Made by a program: the position numbers and the translations under genes. A stretch of 64,000 nucleotides of DNA from positions 3,100,001 through 3,164,000 of the forward strand of contig NZ_CP062221.1 of NCBI RefSeq assembly GCF_021590045.1. Direction: 5' to 3'. Positions 27,364 through 36,173 of the stretch are shown in pieces. Origin of the DNA: Cellulomonas palmilytica. GTDB taxonomy: Bacteria > Actinomycetota > Actinomycetes > Actinomycetales > Cellulomonadaceae. The first letter of the stretch is position 1. The number at the start of each line of letters is the position of its first letter. The notes under the pieces were generated by a model. That model saw only the letters and a program-made list of their open reading frames with translations. It had not been told where the DNA came from and did no database searches.

Positions 27364-29004
27364 TCACTTGGCGAGTGCGCCGTAGCGGAACTTGAAGGAC
27401 GCGTCGAGCGTGTCCTCCGTGCCCTGCACGTCCTTGCCGACGACCGCGACCTGCGCACCCTGCAGGTACGGGACGGTCGACAGGTCGGCGGCGACCTTGT
27501 CCTGGATCTCCTCGATCAGCGCGGTGCGCGCGTCGGCGTCCGTGGTGACCGCCTGCTCGAGGATCAGGTCGTTGACCTCGGAGTTGTCGTAGTGGTTCGC
27601 CAGGAAGTTCTCCGTGAGGAAGAACGGCGTGAGGTAGTTGTCCGCGTCCGAGTAGTCCGGGAACCAGCCGAGCTGGTACGCCGGGTAGACGTCAGCGGTG
27701 CGGTCCTTGGAGTACTGCACCCACTCCGTGGTCTGCAGGTCGACCGTGAACAGGCCGTCCGCCTCGAGCTGGTCCTTGATCATGGCGTACTCGTCGGCCG
27801 ACGACGGGCCGTAGTGGTCGTTCGAGTACTGCAGGCCGAGCGCGACCGGCGTCGTGACGCCCGCGGCCGCGAGGCGCTCCTTGGCCTTCGCCGCGTCGGC
27901 TCCGCCGGAGCCGTCGCCGTACAGGCCCTTGAGCGACTCGGTCGCACCCGTCAGACCGGCGGGGACGTAGGAGTACAGCGGCGTGTAGGTGCCCTTGTAG
28001 ACCTGCTCCGAGATCGCCTCACGGTCCAGGAGGTCCGCGACCGCCTGACGGACCGCGAGCGCCTTGGCCGGGTCCGCCTCGGGCGTCTTGGCGCCGAACG
28101 GCTGCGTGTCGAAGTTGAAGGTGATGTAGCGGATCTCGCCGCCGGGGCCGTCGACGACCTTGACGGCGTCGTTCCCGCGCAGGTCCTCGATGTCCGTGGC
28201 CGTGAGGCTGCGGAACGCGACGTCGATGTTGCCCTGCTGGATGTCGAGCTTGAGGTTGGAGGCGTCCGCGTAGTACTTGACGTTGACCTCCTTCGTCTTC
28301 GCCGCGCCCAGGACGCCCTGGTAGTCCGCGTACGCCTCGTACGACACCAGGTTGTTGAAGTCGTAGCCGGTGATGACGTACTGACCGGCGAACGCGTTGC
28401 CCTTGACGATGTCGGCGTCCGGGGTCAGCGCGTCGGCCGCGAAGACGTCCTCGTCGACGATCGGGCCCGCGGGGCTCGACAGGATCTGCGGGAAGACCTG
28501 GTCGTTCTCGCTCTTGAGGTGGAACACGACCGTCGTCTCGTCGACGGCCTCGACGCTGTCCAGGTTGTAGAGCAGCGACGACGGGCCGTTCTCGTCGGCG
28601 ATCGCGACCTGGCGGTCGAACGAGAACTTCACGTCCGAGGAGGTGAGGTCGTTGCCGTTCGCCCACTTCAGGCCGGCCTTGAGCTTGACCGTGTACTCGG
28701 TGGGTGCGGTGAACTCGGCCGACTCCGCGATGTCGGGCTGGACGTCCGGGCTGCCGTACGGGGTGTTCAGCAGGAACGGGAACACCTGGTTCATGACCGC
28801 GAACGAGCCGTTGTCGTACGAGCCGGCCGGGTCCAGGGTGGTGACCTTGTCGGTGGTCCCGATCGTCAGCGTGCCCCCGCCGCCGCTCGTCGAGTCGCCG
28901 TCGGCGGAGTCGTCGTTGCCCGAGCAGGCCGTGAGCACGAGCGCTCCGACCGTGAGACCTGCGGCCGTCGCGATCATGCGACGACGGTTGCGTGCGGAGG
29001 TCAT
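27364..29004 (-). CDS. Oligopeptide-type ABC transporter substrate-binding lipoprotein
   Basis: A 546-residue extracytoplasmic solute-binding protein of family 5 (SBP_bac_5). The lipoprotein signal peptide ends in the lipobox LTAC near residue 26, followed by a Ser/Asp/Gly linker. The mature part contains YTVKLKAGLKWANGNDLTSSDVKFSFDR, the family signature region, and DKVAADLSTVPYLQGAQVAV near the C-terminus. It binds peptides or another small ligand for the permeases downstream. The ATG is preceded by GGAAGAGG. It is the first gene of the operon, divergent from the YkoF-like gene across a 285-bp gap. Confidence 0.93.
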   Translation of the reverse strand: MTSARNRRRMIATAAGLTVGALVLTACSGNDDSADGDSTSGGGGTLTIGTTDKVTTLDPAGSYDNGSFAVMNQVFPFLLNTPYGSPDVQPDIAESAEFTAPTEYTVKLKAGLKWANGNDLTSSDVKFSFDRQVAIADENGPSSLLYNLDSVEAVDETTVVFHLKSENDQVFPQILSSPAGPIVDEDVFAADALTPDADIVKGNAFAGQYVITGYDFNNLVSYEAYADYQGVLGAAKTKEVNVKYYADASNLKLDIQQGNIDVAFRSLTATDIEDLRGNDAVKVVDGPGGEIRYITFNFDTQPFGAKTPEADPAKALAVRQAVADLLDREAISEQVYKGTYTPLYSYVPAGLTGATESLKGLYGDGSGGADAAKAKERLAAAGVTTPVALGLQYSNDHYGPSSADEYAMIKDQLEADGLFTVDLQTTEWVQYSKDRTADVYPAYQLGWFPDYSDADNYLTPFFLTENFLANHYDNSEVNDLILEQAVTTDADARTALIEEIQDKVAADLSTVPYLQGAQVAVVGKDVQGTEDTLDASFKFRYGALAK

Positions 29005-29289
29005 CCGTCACCTCTTCCGTGGGGGCCGGCTGGAGACCGGCGCAGTACGTGGTGGGGGCCTGTGTAGCACACGGGTGTGACCTGGGTAACCGGTGTCTTA
29101 CCGGTGAGTAACATCGCGATCTCGATTCGGTCACGGCCCGGGAACGCCCACGGTGTGAGAGCGCGTCCACACCGCGGGACGGACATCCCGGACATTCCGC
29201 CCTACTCGCTAAGGTCGTCCAGCGGGGCGTGCCGCGACGGCACGAGCCGTCGCCGCTCGCCTCGTCCGTCACGACTAGGGGGCACACCG

Positions 29290-29934
29290 ATGACGCACGA
29301 CACGCGCACGCTCGCGACAGCACCGACCGACCGCAGGAGCCGACCGACACCCAGCGACCTGGGGATCGGCGCACGCTTCTCCCTCCACCCGCACCGCGAC
29401 GACTTCGTCGACGTCATCGTCGACGCGCTCGACGCCGCGCAGGCCGACGACGTCGAGGTCACCACCGACGACGTCACGACGTTCGTGCGCGGCACCGAGG
29501 ACGCCGTCGTGCGGTACCTGTTCGACGCGCTGCGCGCCGCCGCCGAGGCGGGCGGGCACCTCGTCGCCCACGTCCACCTGTCGCGCGGCTGCCCGGGCGA
29601 GGTCGCGTGCGAGCTGCCCGACGACGTCGTCCTCGCGACGCCCGCCGTCCCCTACCTGCCCCGCTGCGGCATGCCGACCGCCGCGCACTGGTCGCTGTAC
29701 CCGCTGGACGACGGCACGACCGGACGCCCCGGGAACCACATGGCAACCATCGCGGCCGCCGTCGAGGCCGCGCACCGGCGCGTCGAGGTCACCCCCGAGC
29801 ACTTCGTCACGCGGCTCGACGGCGACCTCGCCGACGTGCTCACGACGGTCGTGGAGGGCTGGCTCGCCGCGGGGCGGACCGTGCGCCACGTCGCGACCCA
29901 CGCCACGTTCGTCGTCGCGTCGCCGTCCTGGTGA
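29290..29934 (+). CDS. YkoF-family thiamine/hydroxymethylpyrimidine-binding protein
   Basis: A 214-residue protein with two related halves, typical of YkoF, which binds thiamine or its pyrimidine moiety. Signatures are GARFSLHPHRDDFVDVIVDAL and VTTDDVTTFVRGTEDAVVRYLFDAL, then HLVAHVHLSRGCPGE, and in the second half AAHWSLYPLD and VEVTPEHFVTRLDGDLADVL. The usual partner genes, the ykoEDC thiamine-precursor transporter, are absent and no TPP riboswitch motif is visible upstream. The divergent neighbour is an oligopeptide-type ABC operon. An AGGGGG ribosome binding site precedes the ATG. The family call is good; the ligand is inferred. Confidence 0.8.
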   Translation: MTHDTRTLATAPTDRRSRPTPSDLGIGARFSLHPHRDDFVDVIVDALDAAQADDVEVTTDDVTTFVRGTEDAVVRYLFDALRAAAEAGGHLVAHVHLSRGCPGEVACELPDDVVLATPAVPYLPRCGMPTAAHWSLYPLDDGTTGRPGNHMATIAAAVEAAHRRVEVTPEHFVTRLDGDLADVLTTVVEGWLAAGRTVRHVATHATFVVASPSW

Positions 29935-29977
29935 GCACCGGCGCACCGCCGACCCGTCCGTCGGGGATGATCGCCAG

Positions 29978-30469
29978 GTGACCGACACCCCCGAGCGCTA
30001 CCGTCCCGACGACCACCTCGGGCACCGCAGCCTGCTGGTCGCCGCCGCGTACGTCGTGCTGCGGCGCGACGACGAGGTGCTGCTGCAGCTGCGGCAGAAC
30101 ACCGGCTACATGGACGGCCGGTGGGGCGTGCTCGCGGGCCACGTCGACCCGGGCGAGTCGGTGCACGAGGCCGCGGTGCGCGAGGCGTTCGAGGAGGGCG
30201 GCGTCCGCGTCGACGTCGCCGACCTCGTCCCCCTCACCGCGCTGCACCGGTTCGAGCGCGGCGGACCCGCCGTCGAGCAGCGGCTCGACGCGTTCTTCCT
30301 CGCGCGCTCGTGGGACGGCGACCCGACGCTCCAGGAGCCGGACAAGAGCGCCGCGATGGGCTGGTTCCCGCTCGCGGCGCTGCCGGACGTCGTCCCGCAC
30401 GAGCGCCTCGTGCTCGACGCGCTCGCCACGGGCACGTCGCTGCCCGCGGTCGTCTCGCTGCCGCGCTGA
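29978..30469 (+). CDS. Nudix hydrolase
   Basis: A 163-residue Nudix protein. The Nudix box is intact: GHVDPGESVHEAAVREAFEE then GG, which provides the Glu residues that bind Mg2+ or Mn2+. The sequence LRQNTGYMDGRWGVLAGHVDPG is typical of small nucleotide pyrophosphohydrolases related to MutT/NudG, but the substrate is uncertain. It begins 43 bp after the YkoF-family gene on the same strand. A GATGAT sequence 6 bp before the GTG could act as a leaderless -10 box. Confidence 0.9.
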   Translation: MTDTPERYRPDDHLGHRSLLVAAAYVVLRRDDEVLLQLRQNTGYMDGRWGVLAGHVDPGESVHEAAVREAFEEGGVRVDVADLVPLTALHRFERGGPAVEQRLDAFFLARSWDGDPTLQEPDKSAAMGWFPLAALPDVVPHERLVLDALATGTSLPAVVSLPR

Positions 30470-30513
30470 CCACGGCCCTGACCAAGGCCCGGACCAGGGC
30501 TCTGACCAGGGCC
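30466..30513. repeat. Four 12-bp tandem repeats after the Nudix gene
   Basis: Four consecutive 12-bp units of the form CTGACCANGGCC begin at the Nudix stop codon and run to 30513, with a fifth partial unit after it. They lie in the short non-coding gap between two convergent genes, just before the shared terminator. Confidence 0.7.
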
Positions 30514-30522
30514 CGGACACGG

Positions 30523-30556
30523 CGAGGGCTCCACCGGCACGGCCGGGGAGCCCTCG
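30523..30556. terminator. Bidirectional terminator between Nudix and ppc genes
   Basis: A long hairpin: outer arms CGAGGGCTCC and GGAGCCCTCG (30523-30532, 30547-30556) and an inner CCGGC/GCCGG stem with an ACG loop, interrupted by one bulged base. It sits between two convergent genes and 19 bp from the ppc stop codon. Confidence 0.75.
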
Positions 30557-30574
30557 TCGCGGGTCGGGTGCGCG

Positions 30575-33250
30575 TCAGCCCGTGTTCTGGACGCCCGCGG
30601 CCACGCCGTTGACGCTCAGGAGCAGCAGACGCTGCAGGTCCTCCGCGCGCTCGGGCGCGTCGCCCGTGCGCAGACCGCGCAGCGCGCGCAGCTGCAGGAG
30701 CGACAGCGCGTCGACGTACGGGCTGCGCAGCTGGACCGCGCGGCCGAGGATCCGGCGGCGAGACAGCATCGCGTCGGAGTCCGTGATCGCGAGGACCCAG
30801 CGGCGCGTGCGCGCCATCTCGTCGAGCACGAGCTGCGCGAGGTCCTCGCGGTCGCCCAGCGCCAGGTAGCGCGCCGCGATCCGCTCGTCGGTCTTCGCGA
30901 GCGACATCTCGACGTTGTCGATGATCGTCGCGAACAACGGCCACCGCTCGTACGCCGACCGCAGCTCGTCGAGGTCGTCGACCGCCTCGAGCGCCGTGCC
31001 CAGGCCGTACCAGCCGGCCAGGTTGATGCGCGCCTGCGACCAGGAGAACACCCACGGGATCGCCCGCAGGTCGTCGAGCGACGACACGGACAGACCGCGG
31101 CGCGCCGGACGCGAGCCGATCGGCAGCAGGCCGATCTCCTCGAGCGGCGTCACCTGCGCGAACCACTGGGGGAAGCCCTCGGCACGCACGAGCTCGTGGA
31201 AGTGCGCGCGCGACGACGCGTCGAGCCGGTCCGCGAGCGACCGGAACCGCTCCGCCGCCTCGGCGTTGCGCTCCTCCACGCTCGGCGCCCCCTGCAGCAG
31301 CGTCGCGGCGACGACCTGCTCGATGTGCCGGGCGGCGATGTGCGGGTCGCCGTAGCGGGCGAAGATGACCTCGCCCTGCTCCGTGAGCTTGAACCGGCCG
31401 TCCACCGAGCCCGGCGGCTGCGCGAGCACCGCGCGGTTCGCGGGGCCACCACCGCGGCCGAGCGCGCCGCCGCGGCCGTGGAACAGCGTCAGCTGGATGT
31501 CGTTGTCGCGCGCCCACTGCGCGATGCGCCGCTGCGCGTCGTCGAGCGCGAGCGTCGCCGACAGCGGCCCCACGTCCTTCGACGAGTCCGAGTAGCCGAG
31601 CATGACCTCGACGCGACGGCCGTTCTCCGCGAGGCGCTTGCGCACCTGCGGCAGCTCGAGCGCCTGCTCGAGGATCCCGACGCTGGCCTGCAGGTCCGCG
31701 AACGTCTCGAACAGCGGCACCGCGTCGATGACCGGCACGTTCTCCGCGCCGCCGTACGCGAGCTCCGCGAGCTCGTACACCGCGGCCAGGTGCTCGGCCT
31801 TCTGCGTGAACGACACGATGTAGCGGCGTGCCGCGTCGGGGCCGAACCGCTTCTGCACGGTGCCGATCGTGCGGAACGTGTCCAGCACCTCGACCGTGCG
31901 GGGCTCGAGGTCCCCGTCGATGCCCTTCGCCGCGATGTCCGCGAGCGCGGACTCGTGCACCTGCGAGTGCTGGCGCAGCTCGAGCTCGGCGAGGTGGAAG
32001 CCGAACGTCTGCACCTGCCACAGCAGTCGCTGCAGGTCGCCGAACGCCTGACGCGTCGCGCCCGCGTCGACGAGCGAGCGCTGCACCACGAGCAGGTCCG
32101 CCTCGAGCTCGCCCGACGAGCCGTACGCCAGGTCGGCGTTGCGGCTGCGCGTCGCGGCGAGCCGCTCGACGACGAACAGCAGCGCGCGGCGGTGCGGCTC
32201 GTTGGGCGACTCCGCCGCGACCCGCGACGCGATCGACTCCGACAGCGACCGCTCGCGCTGCCACAGCGCGTTGAGCTCCGAGGAGGCGGGCGTGCCGACC
32301 CCGTCGAGCGTGAGCCCCGCGGCGGTCCGGACCGCGGACCGCTCGAGCTCGAGGAGCACCTGCTCCGAGGCGAGCTGGGCCGCGGCGCGCGTGATCTCCG
32401 CAGTGACGTTCGGGTTGCCGTCGCGGTCGCCGCCGATCCACGAGCCGAGGCGCGCGAACGGCCGCACCACCGGCGGGGTCGTGCCCGCGTCGCCGTCGAG
32501 GAGCCAGTCGTCGAGACGGCGGTACACGGCGGGCAGCACGTCGGCGAGCGTCGACTCGAACACGCTCAGGACCGTGCGGACCTCGTCGAGCACGGTCGGC
32601 TTGGACTGGCGCAGCGGCGCGGTGCGCCACAGGGTGTCGATCTCGGCGAGCAGTCGACGGTCGTTCTCCGCGAGCGACACCCCGCCGGTCGACAGGATGT
32701 CGCGCTCGGCGACGAGCTCGGCGATCCGGCGGATCGAACGGGACACCGCGCGACGCCGCGCCTCGGTGGGGTGCGCCGTGAGCACGGGCCGGAACTCGAC
32801 CTCGCGCAGGCGCCGGCGCGCCTCCTCCTCGCCGACCTCGCTCGCGAGCTGCGCGACCGCGGCCGGCAGCGAGTCGTCCGCCGTCAGCGTGTGCGGGTCG
32901 ACGTGCGCCTCGCGCTCCCGCAGGACGCGGACGCGGTGGTACTCCTCGGCCGTGTTGGCCAGGTGGAAGTAGCACGTGAACGCGCGGGCGACCTGCTCGG
33001 CGCGCTCGAGCGTGAAGCCCGCGACGAGCTCCTCGGCACGTACCAGGGCGTCGCTCTCCGGGTCGTCGTGCGCGGCGATCGCGAGCTCGCGCAGGCGCTC
33101 GACGTCCTCGAGGAGGCCGTCCCCGCCGGACTCGCGCAGGACCCGGCCCAGGAACTCACCGAGCACGCGGACGTCGTTCCGCAGCGGCTCGGGGACCTCG
33201 TGACGGGCGATGCCCCGCTGGTTCTCACGGGGAGGAAGTGGTGCTGTCAC
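30575..33250 (-). CDS. ppc: Phosphoenolpyruvate carboxylase
   Basis: An 891-residue enzyme that carboxylates phosphoenolpyruvate to oxaloacetate, replenishing the citric-acid cycle. Catalytic landmarks are all present: VLTAHPTEARRR with the essential His near residue 157, SWIGGDRDGNPNVTAE, the second signature MLGYSDSSKDVG near residue 550, and the glycine-rich FHGRGGALGRGGGPANRA near 590. The C-terminal NGVAAGVQNTG ending is the classic PEPC terminus. The GTG start lies 6 bp after a TATCTT box, and the open frame that continues upstream is not coding. Confidence 0.97.
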   Translation of the reverse strand: MTAPLPPRENQRGIARHEVPEPLRNDVRVLGEFLGRVLRESGGDGLLEDVERLRELAIAAHDDPESDALVRAEELVAGFTLERAEQVARAFTCYFHLANTAEEYHRVRVLREREAHVDPHTLTADDSLPAAVAQLASEVGEEEARRRLREVEFRPVLTAHPTEARRRAVSRSIRRIAELVAERDILSTGGVSLAENDRRLLAEIDTLWRTAPLRQSKPTVLDEVRTVLSVFESTLADVLPAVYRRLDDWLLDGDAGTTPPVVRPFARLGSWIGGDRDGNPNVTAEITRAAAQLASEQVLLELERSAVRTAAGLTLDGVGTPASSELNALWQRERSLSESIASRVAAESPNEPHRRALLFVVERLAATRSRNADLAYGSSGELEADLLVVQRSLVDAGATRQAFGDLQRLLWQVQTFGFHLAELELRQHSQVHESALADIAAKGIDGDLEPRTVEVLDTFRTIGTVQKRFGPDAARRYIVSFTQKAEHLAAVYELAELAYGGAENVPVIDAVPLFETFADLQASVGILEQALELPQVRKRLAENGRRVEVMLGYSDSSKDVGPLSATLALDDAQRRIAQWARDNDIQLTLFHGRGGALGRGGGPANRAVLAQPPGSVDGRFKLTEQGEVIFARYGDPHIAARHIEQVVAATLLQGAPSVEERNAEAAERFRSLADRLDASSRAHFHELVRAEGFPQWFAQVTPLEEIGLLPIGSRPARRGLSVSSLDDLRAIPWVFSWSQARINLAGWYGLGTALEAVDDLDELRSAYERWPLFATIIDNVEMSLAKTDERIAARYLALGDREDLAQLVLDEMARTRRWVLAITDSDAMLSRRRILGRAVQLRSPYVDALSLLQLRALRGLRTGDAPERAEDLQRLLLLSVNGVAAGVQNTG

Positions 33251-33256
33251 CCGGAC

Positions 33257-33262
33257 AAGATA
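33257..33262 (-). promoter_or_regulatory. Leaderless -10 box for ppc
   Basis: TATCTT on the minus strand, 6 bp before the ppc GTG. Confidence 0.5.
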
Positions 33263-33321
33263 GGCCACGGGTGTTTCGTCCGTGCTGCCGGTCCACGGCG
33301 TGAGCATCGCCGGAGAACGGC

Positions 33322-33355
33322 CTCGGGCCCGGCCCCCGAGGGGACCGGGCCCGAG
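33322..33355 (-). terminator. Terminator of the secreted protein gene
   Basis: Arms CTCGGGCCCGGCCCC (33322-33336) and GGGACCGGGCCCGAG (33341-33355) pair over 15 bp with one mismatch and a 4-nt loop, 11 bp downstream of the stop codon at 33367. Confidence 0.75.
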
Positions 33356-33366
33356 CGACGAGCGGG

Positions 33367-34122
33367 TCAGCCGAGCGACAGGCTGTTCGCCGACGACGTG
33401 CCGGCGGGCACGATCTGGCCCGAGTCCGACTTCGCCTTGAGCACGTACGTCGAGCCCGCGTAGCCGACGTACACGTGGCCGTAGGTGAGCTTCGTGGACG
33501 TGAAGCCCCACTTCCCGCTCGAGTTCACCTTCGTCTTGCCGACCACCTTGTACGTGGTGGTGCCGCGCTTCTTGAAGTAGATCTTGACTTCCTTGCCCTT
33601 CATGTCGATCGCCGGGTCCGGGTAGCCGTACACGTAGAAGCCCTTGCTGGTGTCGTAGCCGTTGATGTCGAGCGCCGGCGTCACCTTGAGGGTGCCGCGC
33701 GCCTCGGCCGCGCCCTGCACCTTGCCGCTCACGCGCACGGCGGCGTTGATCTTGTACGGCCCGGCCTTCCTCGTGCTCCCGCACACGTAACCGGCGACCT
33801 TGTTCTTGCCGTTCTTCAGCGGGTAGCTCACGAGCGAGCCGGTGATCGGGCTCGCGGTGCCCTGCTTCGCGGAGGTCGTGAACGAGTAGGACGTGTCCGA
33901 CTTCAGGCCGGAGACCGTCACCCACCAGTAGATGTCCTTGCAGCCCGTCGCGGTCTTCTTCGCGTTGAACGGCGAGATCGTCATCGTGACCGGGTAGGCC
34001 TGGGCCGTGTCGGCGCTCGCCGGAGCAGCCGAGAGCGCCGCCGTGAGCACGAGCGCGCCACCCGCGACCACCGCCGCCCACCGCTTGCGCCCGTTCGTCG
34101 CGACCGTGGTCCACCTGCTCAT
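33367..34122 (-). CDS. Secreted hypothetical protein
   Basis: A 251-residue exported protein with a clear signal peptide: basic start, hydrophobic core VVAGGALVLTAALSAAP, and a probable cleavage after ASA near residue 37. The mature part is rich in Lys, Thr, Tyr, Ser and Gly and predicted all-beta. Two regions resemble Ig-like or fibronectin-like modules, for example TYKVVGKTKVNSSGKWGFTS. Two Cys (about 61 and 113) could form a disulfide. Its amino-acid use, with many Lys and Tyr, differs from the Arg-rich cytoplasmic neighbours. The ATG is preceded by AAGGAG. No function is recognisable. Confidence 0.75.
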   Translation of the reverse strand: MSRWTTVATNGRKRWAAVVAGGALVLTAALSAAPASADTAQAYPVTMTISPFNAKKTATGCKDIYWWVTVSGLKSDTSYSFTTSAKQGTASPITGSLVSYPLKNGKNKVAGYVCGSTRKAGPYKINAAVRVSGKVQGAAEARGTLKVTPALDINGYDTSKGFYVYGYPDPAIDMKGKEVKIYFKKRGTTTYKVVGKTKVNSSGKWGFTSTKLTYGHVYVGYAGSTYVLKAKSDSGQIVPAGTSSANSLSLG

Positions 34123-34191
34123 GCGCTGCTCCTTCGTTCGTCGGGTCGTACGGCCGTCCGCGCACGTACGGCCGCGCCGGACACTACCCGG

Positions 34192-34219
34192 GATGTCCGT
34201 TTTTCGTGCCCGATGTCCG
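34192..34219 (-). promoter_or_regulatory. Paired 8-bp direct repeats upstream of the secreted protein gene
   Basis: CGGACATC occurs twice on the minus strand with exactly 20 bp between starts (two helical turns). The proximal copy ends 6 bp before a TAGTGT -10-like box (34181-34186). This is the layout of an activator site. The proximal copy is part of ACGGACATCCCGG, which also occurs at 29179-29191 upstream of the YkoF-family gene. Confidence 0.35.
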
Positions 34220-34301
34220 GTCGGACGACCCGGACGTGTCGCGACGCCGCCCCGACGGGCGAGGCGTACGGGTCAACGTTCACCCGATCGGCTGACGCGC
34301 C

Positions 34302-36167
34302 TCAGTCCGCCCGTTCGCGCACCCACCACCGGTTCGCGAGCGCCCACGAGCCCGCACCCAGCCCCGTCAGCACCCCCAGCGAGATCGCGACCATCGTCGT
34401 GGCCGCGGTGACGACCGCGGTGATCCCCTGGTCCGCCGACTCCCCCAGCACCGACGTCACGCCGACGAGCCCGAGCGCACCGGGGACCAGGAGCCAGAAC
34501 GCCGGCAGGAAGCTCACCATCGCGGGCGGACCGTCCGGGTGCCGGGCGACGACGAGCGCCACCGGTGTCATCGCGAGCGCGCCGACGAACCCCGATACCT
34601 GCGAGCCGAGCAGCGCGCCGCCGACGACCTGCCCCGCGTACGCGACGACGAGCACGAGCAGGATCCACGGCACCGCACGCCGCCGCGCGCTGTGCCGGAT
34701 CGTCACGCCCGCGCCGTACACGACCACGCCCAGCCACGCACCCACCCAGCCGAGCGCCTGCTCCCCGCCCGGCGCGACCGCGGACGCCGGGATACCGACG
34801 AGGTTCGCGCCCCCGACGATGCCCAGCGCCAGGAGGACGAGCGTCATGGCGCCCGCCGCGAGCCGCGCCGCCCCGGCGATCATCTGGCGCGTCGCGAGGT
34901 CGATCACCGACGTCGTGAGCAGCGCACCCGGCAGGAACGTGATGAGCGGCGCGACCAGCGCGGGCAGCAGCGACACGTCGAGCCCCGTCCGCGACGCCGC
35001 GAACACCGCGGTCGAGACGCCGAACGCCGACAGCAGCACCACGATCGACCGGTACGGCCCCGCCCACGCGCTCGTGAGCTTCTCGAACCCCACGACCGCC
35101 GCACCGAGCACCGCCGCGAGCGCGACGTCCGTGAGCGAGCCGCCCAGCACGAGCGCGAGCCCCACCGCCGAGATCACGTACCCGAGCGCCTGCTGCCATG
35201 CCGCGTACGGCGAGCTGCTCGCGAACGCCGCCGCGATCCGCCGCGAGCCCTCCGCCGGCCCCACGGCACCCTCGCGCGCGAGGTCCGCGACCTCGAGCAC
35301 CTCGTGCACCTGGTCGAGCCGCAGCGAGCGGTACCCCGCGGACACCGCGACCGTCCGCGTCTGCTCCGCGCGCGGCGTGGACAGCACGAGCGCCGTCGGC
35401 AGGGCCACGACCTCGACGTCCGGCAGCCCGTTGGCGTGCGCGACGTGCTCGAGCGCGTCCTGCACCTGCACCACGGGCGCGGTCGCGTCGATCATCGCCT
35501 CACCGAGCTGCAGGCAGAAGCGCACCGTCTCGTCGACGGACGCGGGCTCCTCCCGCGGACCCTCGGGCGCCTCGTCGTGGACGGTTGCCGCGAGCAGGTC
35601 GACGACGTCGTCCTCGGCGTCCGAGGCCGCCGACGCGCCCGCCAGCAGCGTCGAGGTCGGCACCCGCAACGGCACGGTCCGAGCGTCCGCCCGCGGGTCC
35701 GTGGCGGTTGCGGTGGCGCGCCCGACGACCCCCTCGGCCGGACCGCCCGCGGGCACCGGCCGCCGGGCAGCCCCGCGCCGTGTCGCGAGCGCGATCGCCG
35801 CGGTGGCCGCCACGAGGACGAGCAGGGCGAGCGCGATCACCCCGACCGGCAGCTCGCTCGTCGTGACCGTGGGCGGCGTCGTCCAGACTGTGCCGCCGGT
35901 GCTCGTCGGCGTCGGGACGAGCGTGGTCGCCGCGGGGGCGGGCGTGCTCGTCGGCGTGGGCTCCGGCGGCGGCGACGTGGCCACGCTCGGTTCGGGGGTC
36001 GCCTCGGGAGGCGGGGTGGGCGCGCTCGTCGTCGCCGGGACCGTCGGAATGGGCCCCTGCGTCGCCGGGGCGGTCGGCGCATCCGTCGTCGCGACCGGCG
36101 TCGGCACCGCGTCGGACGACGCCGCCGGAAGCGGGTCGACGTCGGCGACCCACCACGCGCCGGGCAT
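34302..36167 (-). CDS. ThrE-type threonine/serine exporter family protein
   Basis: A 621-residue membrane protein. The first 110 residues are Pro/Thr/Ala-rich, then comes a membrane helix (SELPVGVIALALLVLVAATAAIALA) and a variable stretch. The conserved DUF1212 region follows (FCLQLGEAMIDATAPVVQVQDALEHVAHANGLPDVEVVALPTALVLS), and then about ten membrane helices. ThrE of Corynebacterium exports threonine and serine by proton antiport and has the same two-part organisation. Here the protein is longer because of the Pro/Thr-rich extension, which looks like a surface linker but has no signal peptide. It starts 6 bp after the DUF488 gene. Confidence 0.85.
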   Translation of the reverse strand: MPGAWWVADVDPLPAASSDAVPTPVATTDAPTAPATQGPIPTVPATTSAPTPPPEATPEPSVATSPPPEPTPTSTPAPAATTLVPTPTSTGGTVWTTPPTVTTSELPVGVIALALLVLVAATAAIALATRRGAARRPVPAGGPAEGVVGRATATATDPRADARTVPLRVPTSTLLAGASAASDAEDDVVDLLAATVHDEAPEGPREEPASVDETVRFCLQLGEAMIDATAPVVQVQDALEHVAHANGLPDVEVVALPTALVLSTPRAEQTRTVAVSAGYRSLRLDQVHEVLEVADLAREGAVGPAEGSRRIAAAFASSSPYAAWQQALGYVISAVGLALVLGGSLTDVALAAVLGAAVVGFEKLTSAWAGPYRSIVVLLSAFGVSTAVFAASRTGLDVSLLPALVAPLITFLPGALLTTSVIDLATRQMIAGAARLAAGAMTLVLLALGIVGGANLVGIPASAVAPGGEQALGWVGAWLGVVVYGAGVTIRHSARRRAVPWILLVLVVAYAGQVVGGALLGSQVSGFVGALAMTPVALVVARHPDGPPAMVSFLPAFWLLVPGALGLVGVTSVLGESADQGITAVVTAATTMVAISLGVLTGLGAGSWALANRWWVRERAD

Positions 36168-36173
36168 GTCCGC

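Noticed and set aside
29041-29110. A GTGTGCTACAC palindrome and a weak TTACCC-17-TACACA promoter before the oligopeptide-binding protein gene
   Set aside because: Matches to both hexamers are poor and the palindrome is short; not distinguishable from chance.
29005-29289. Possible TPP riboswitch upstream of the YkoF-family gene
   Set aside because: No CTGAGA or ACCTGAT-type motifs are visible on either strand of this gap.
34268-34286. CGGGTCAACGTTCACCCG near-palindrome after the ThrE-type gene, considered as an operator or terminator
   Set aside because: Two central mismatches and no gene start nearby; the stem is too short for a convincing terminator.
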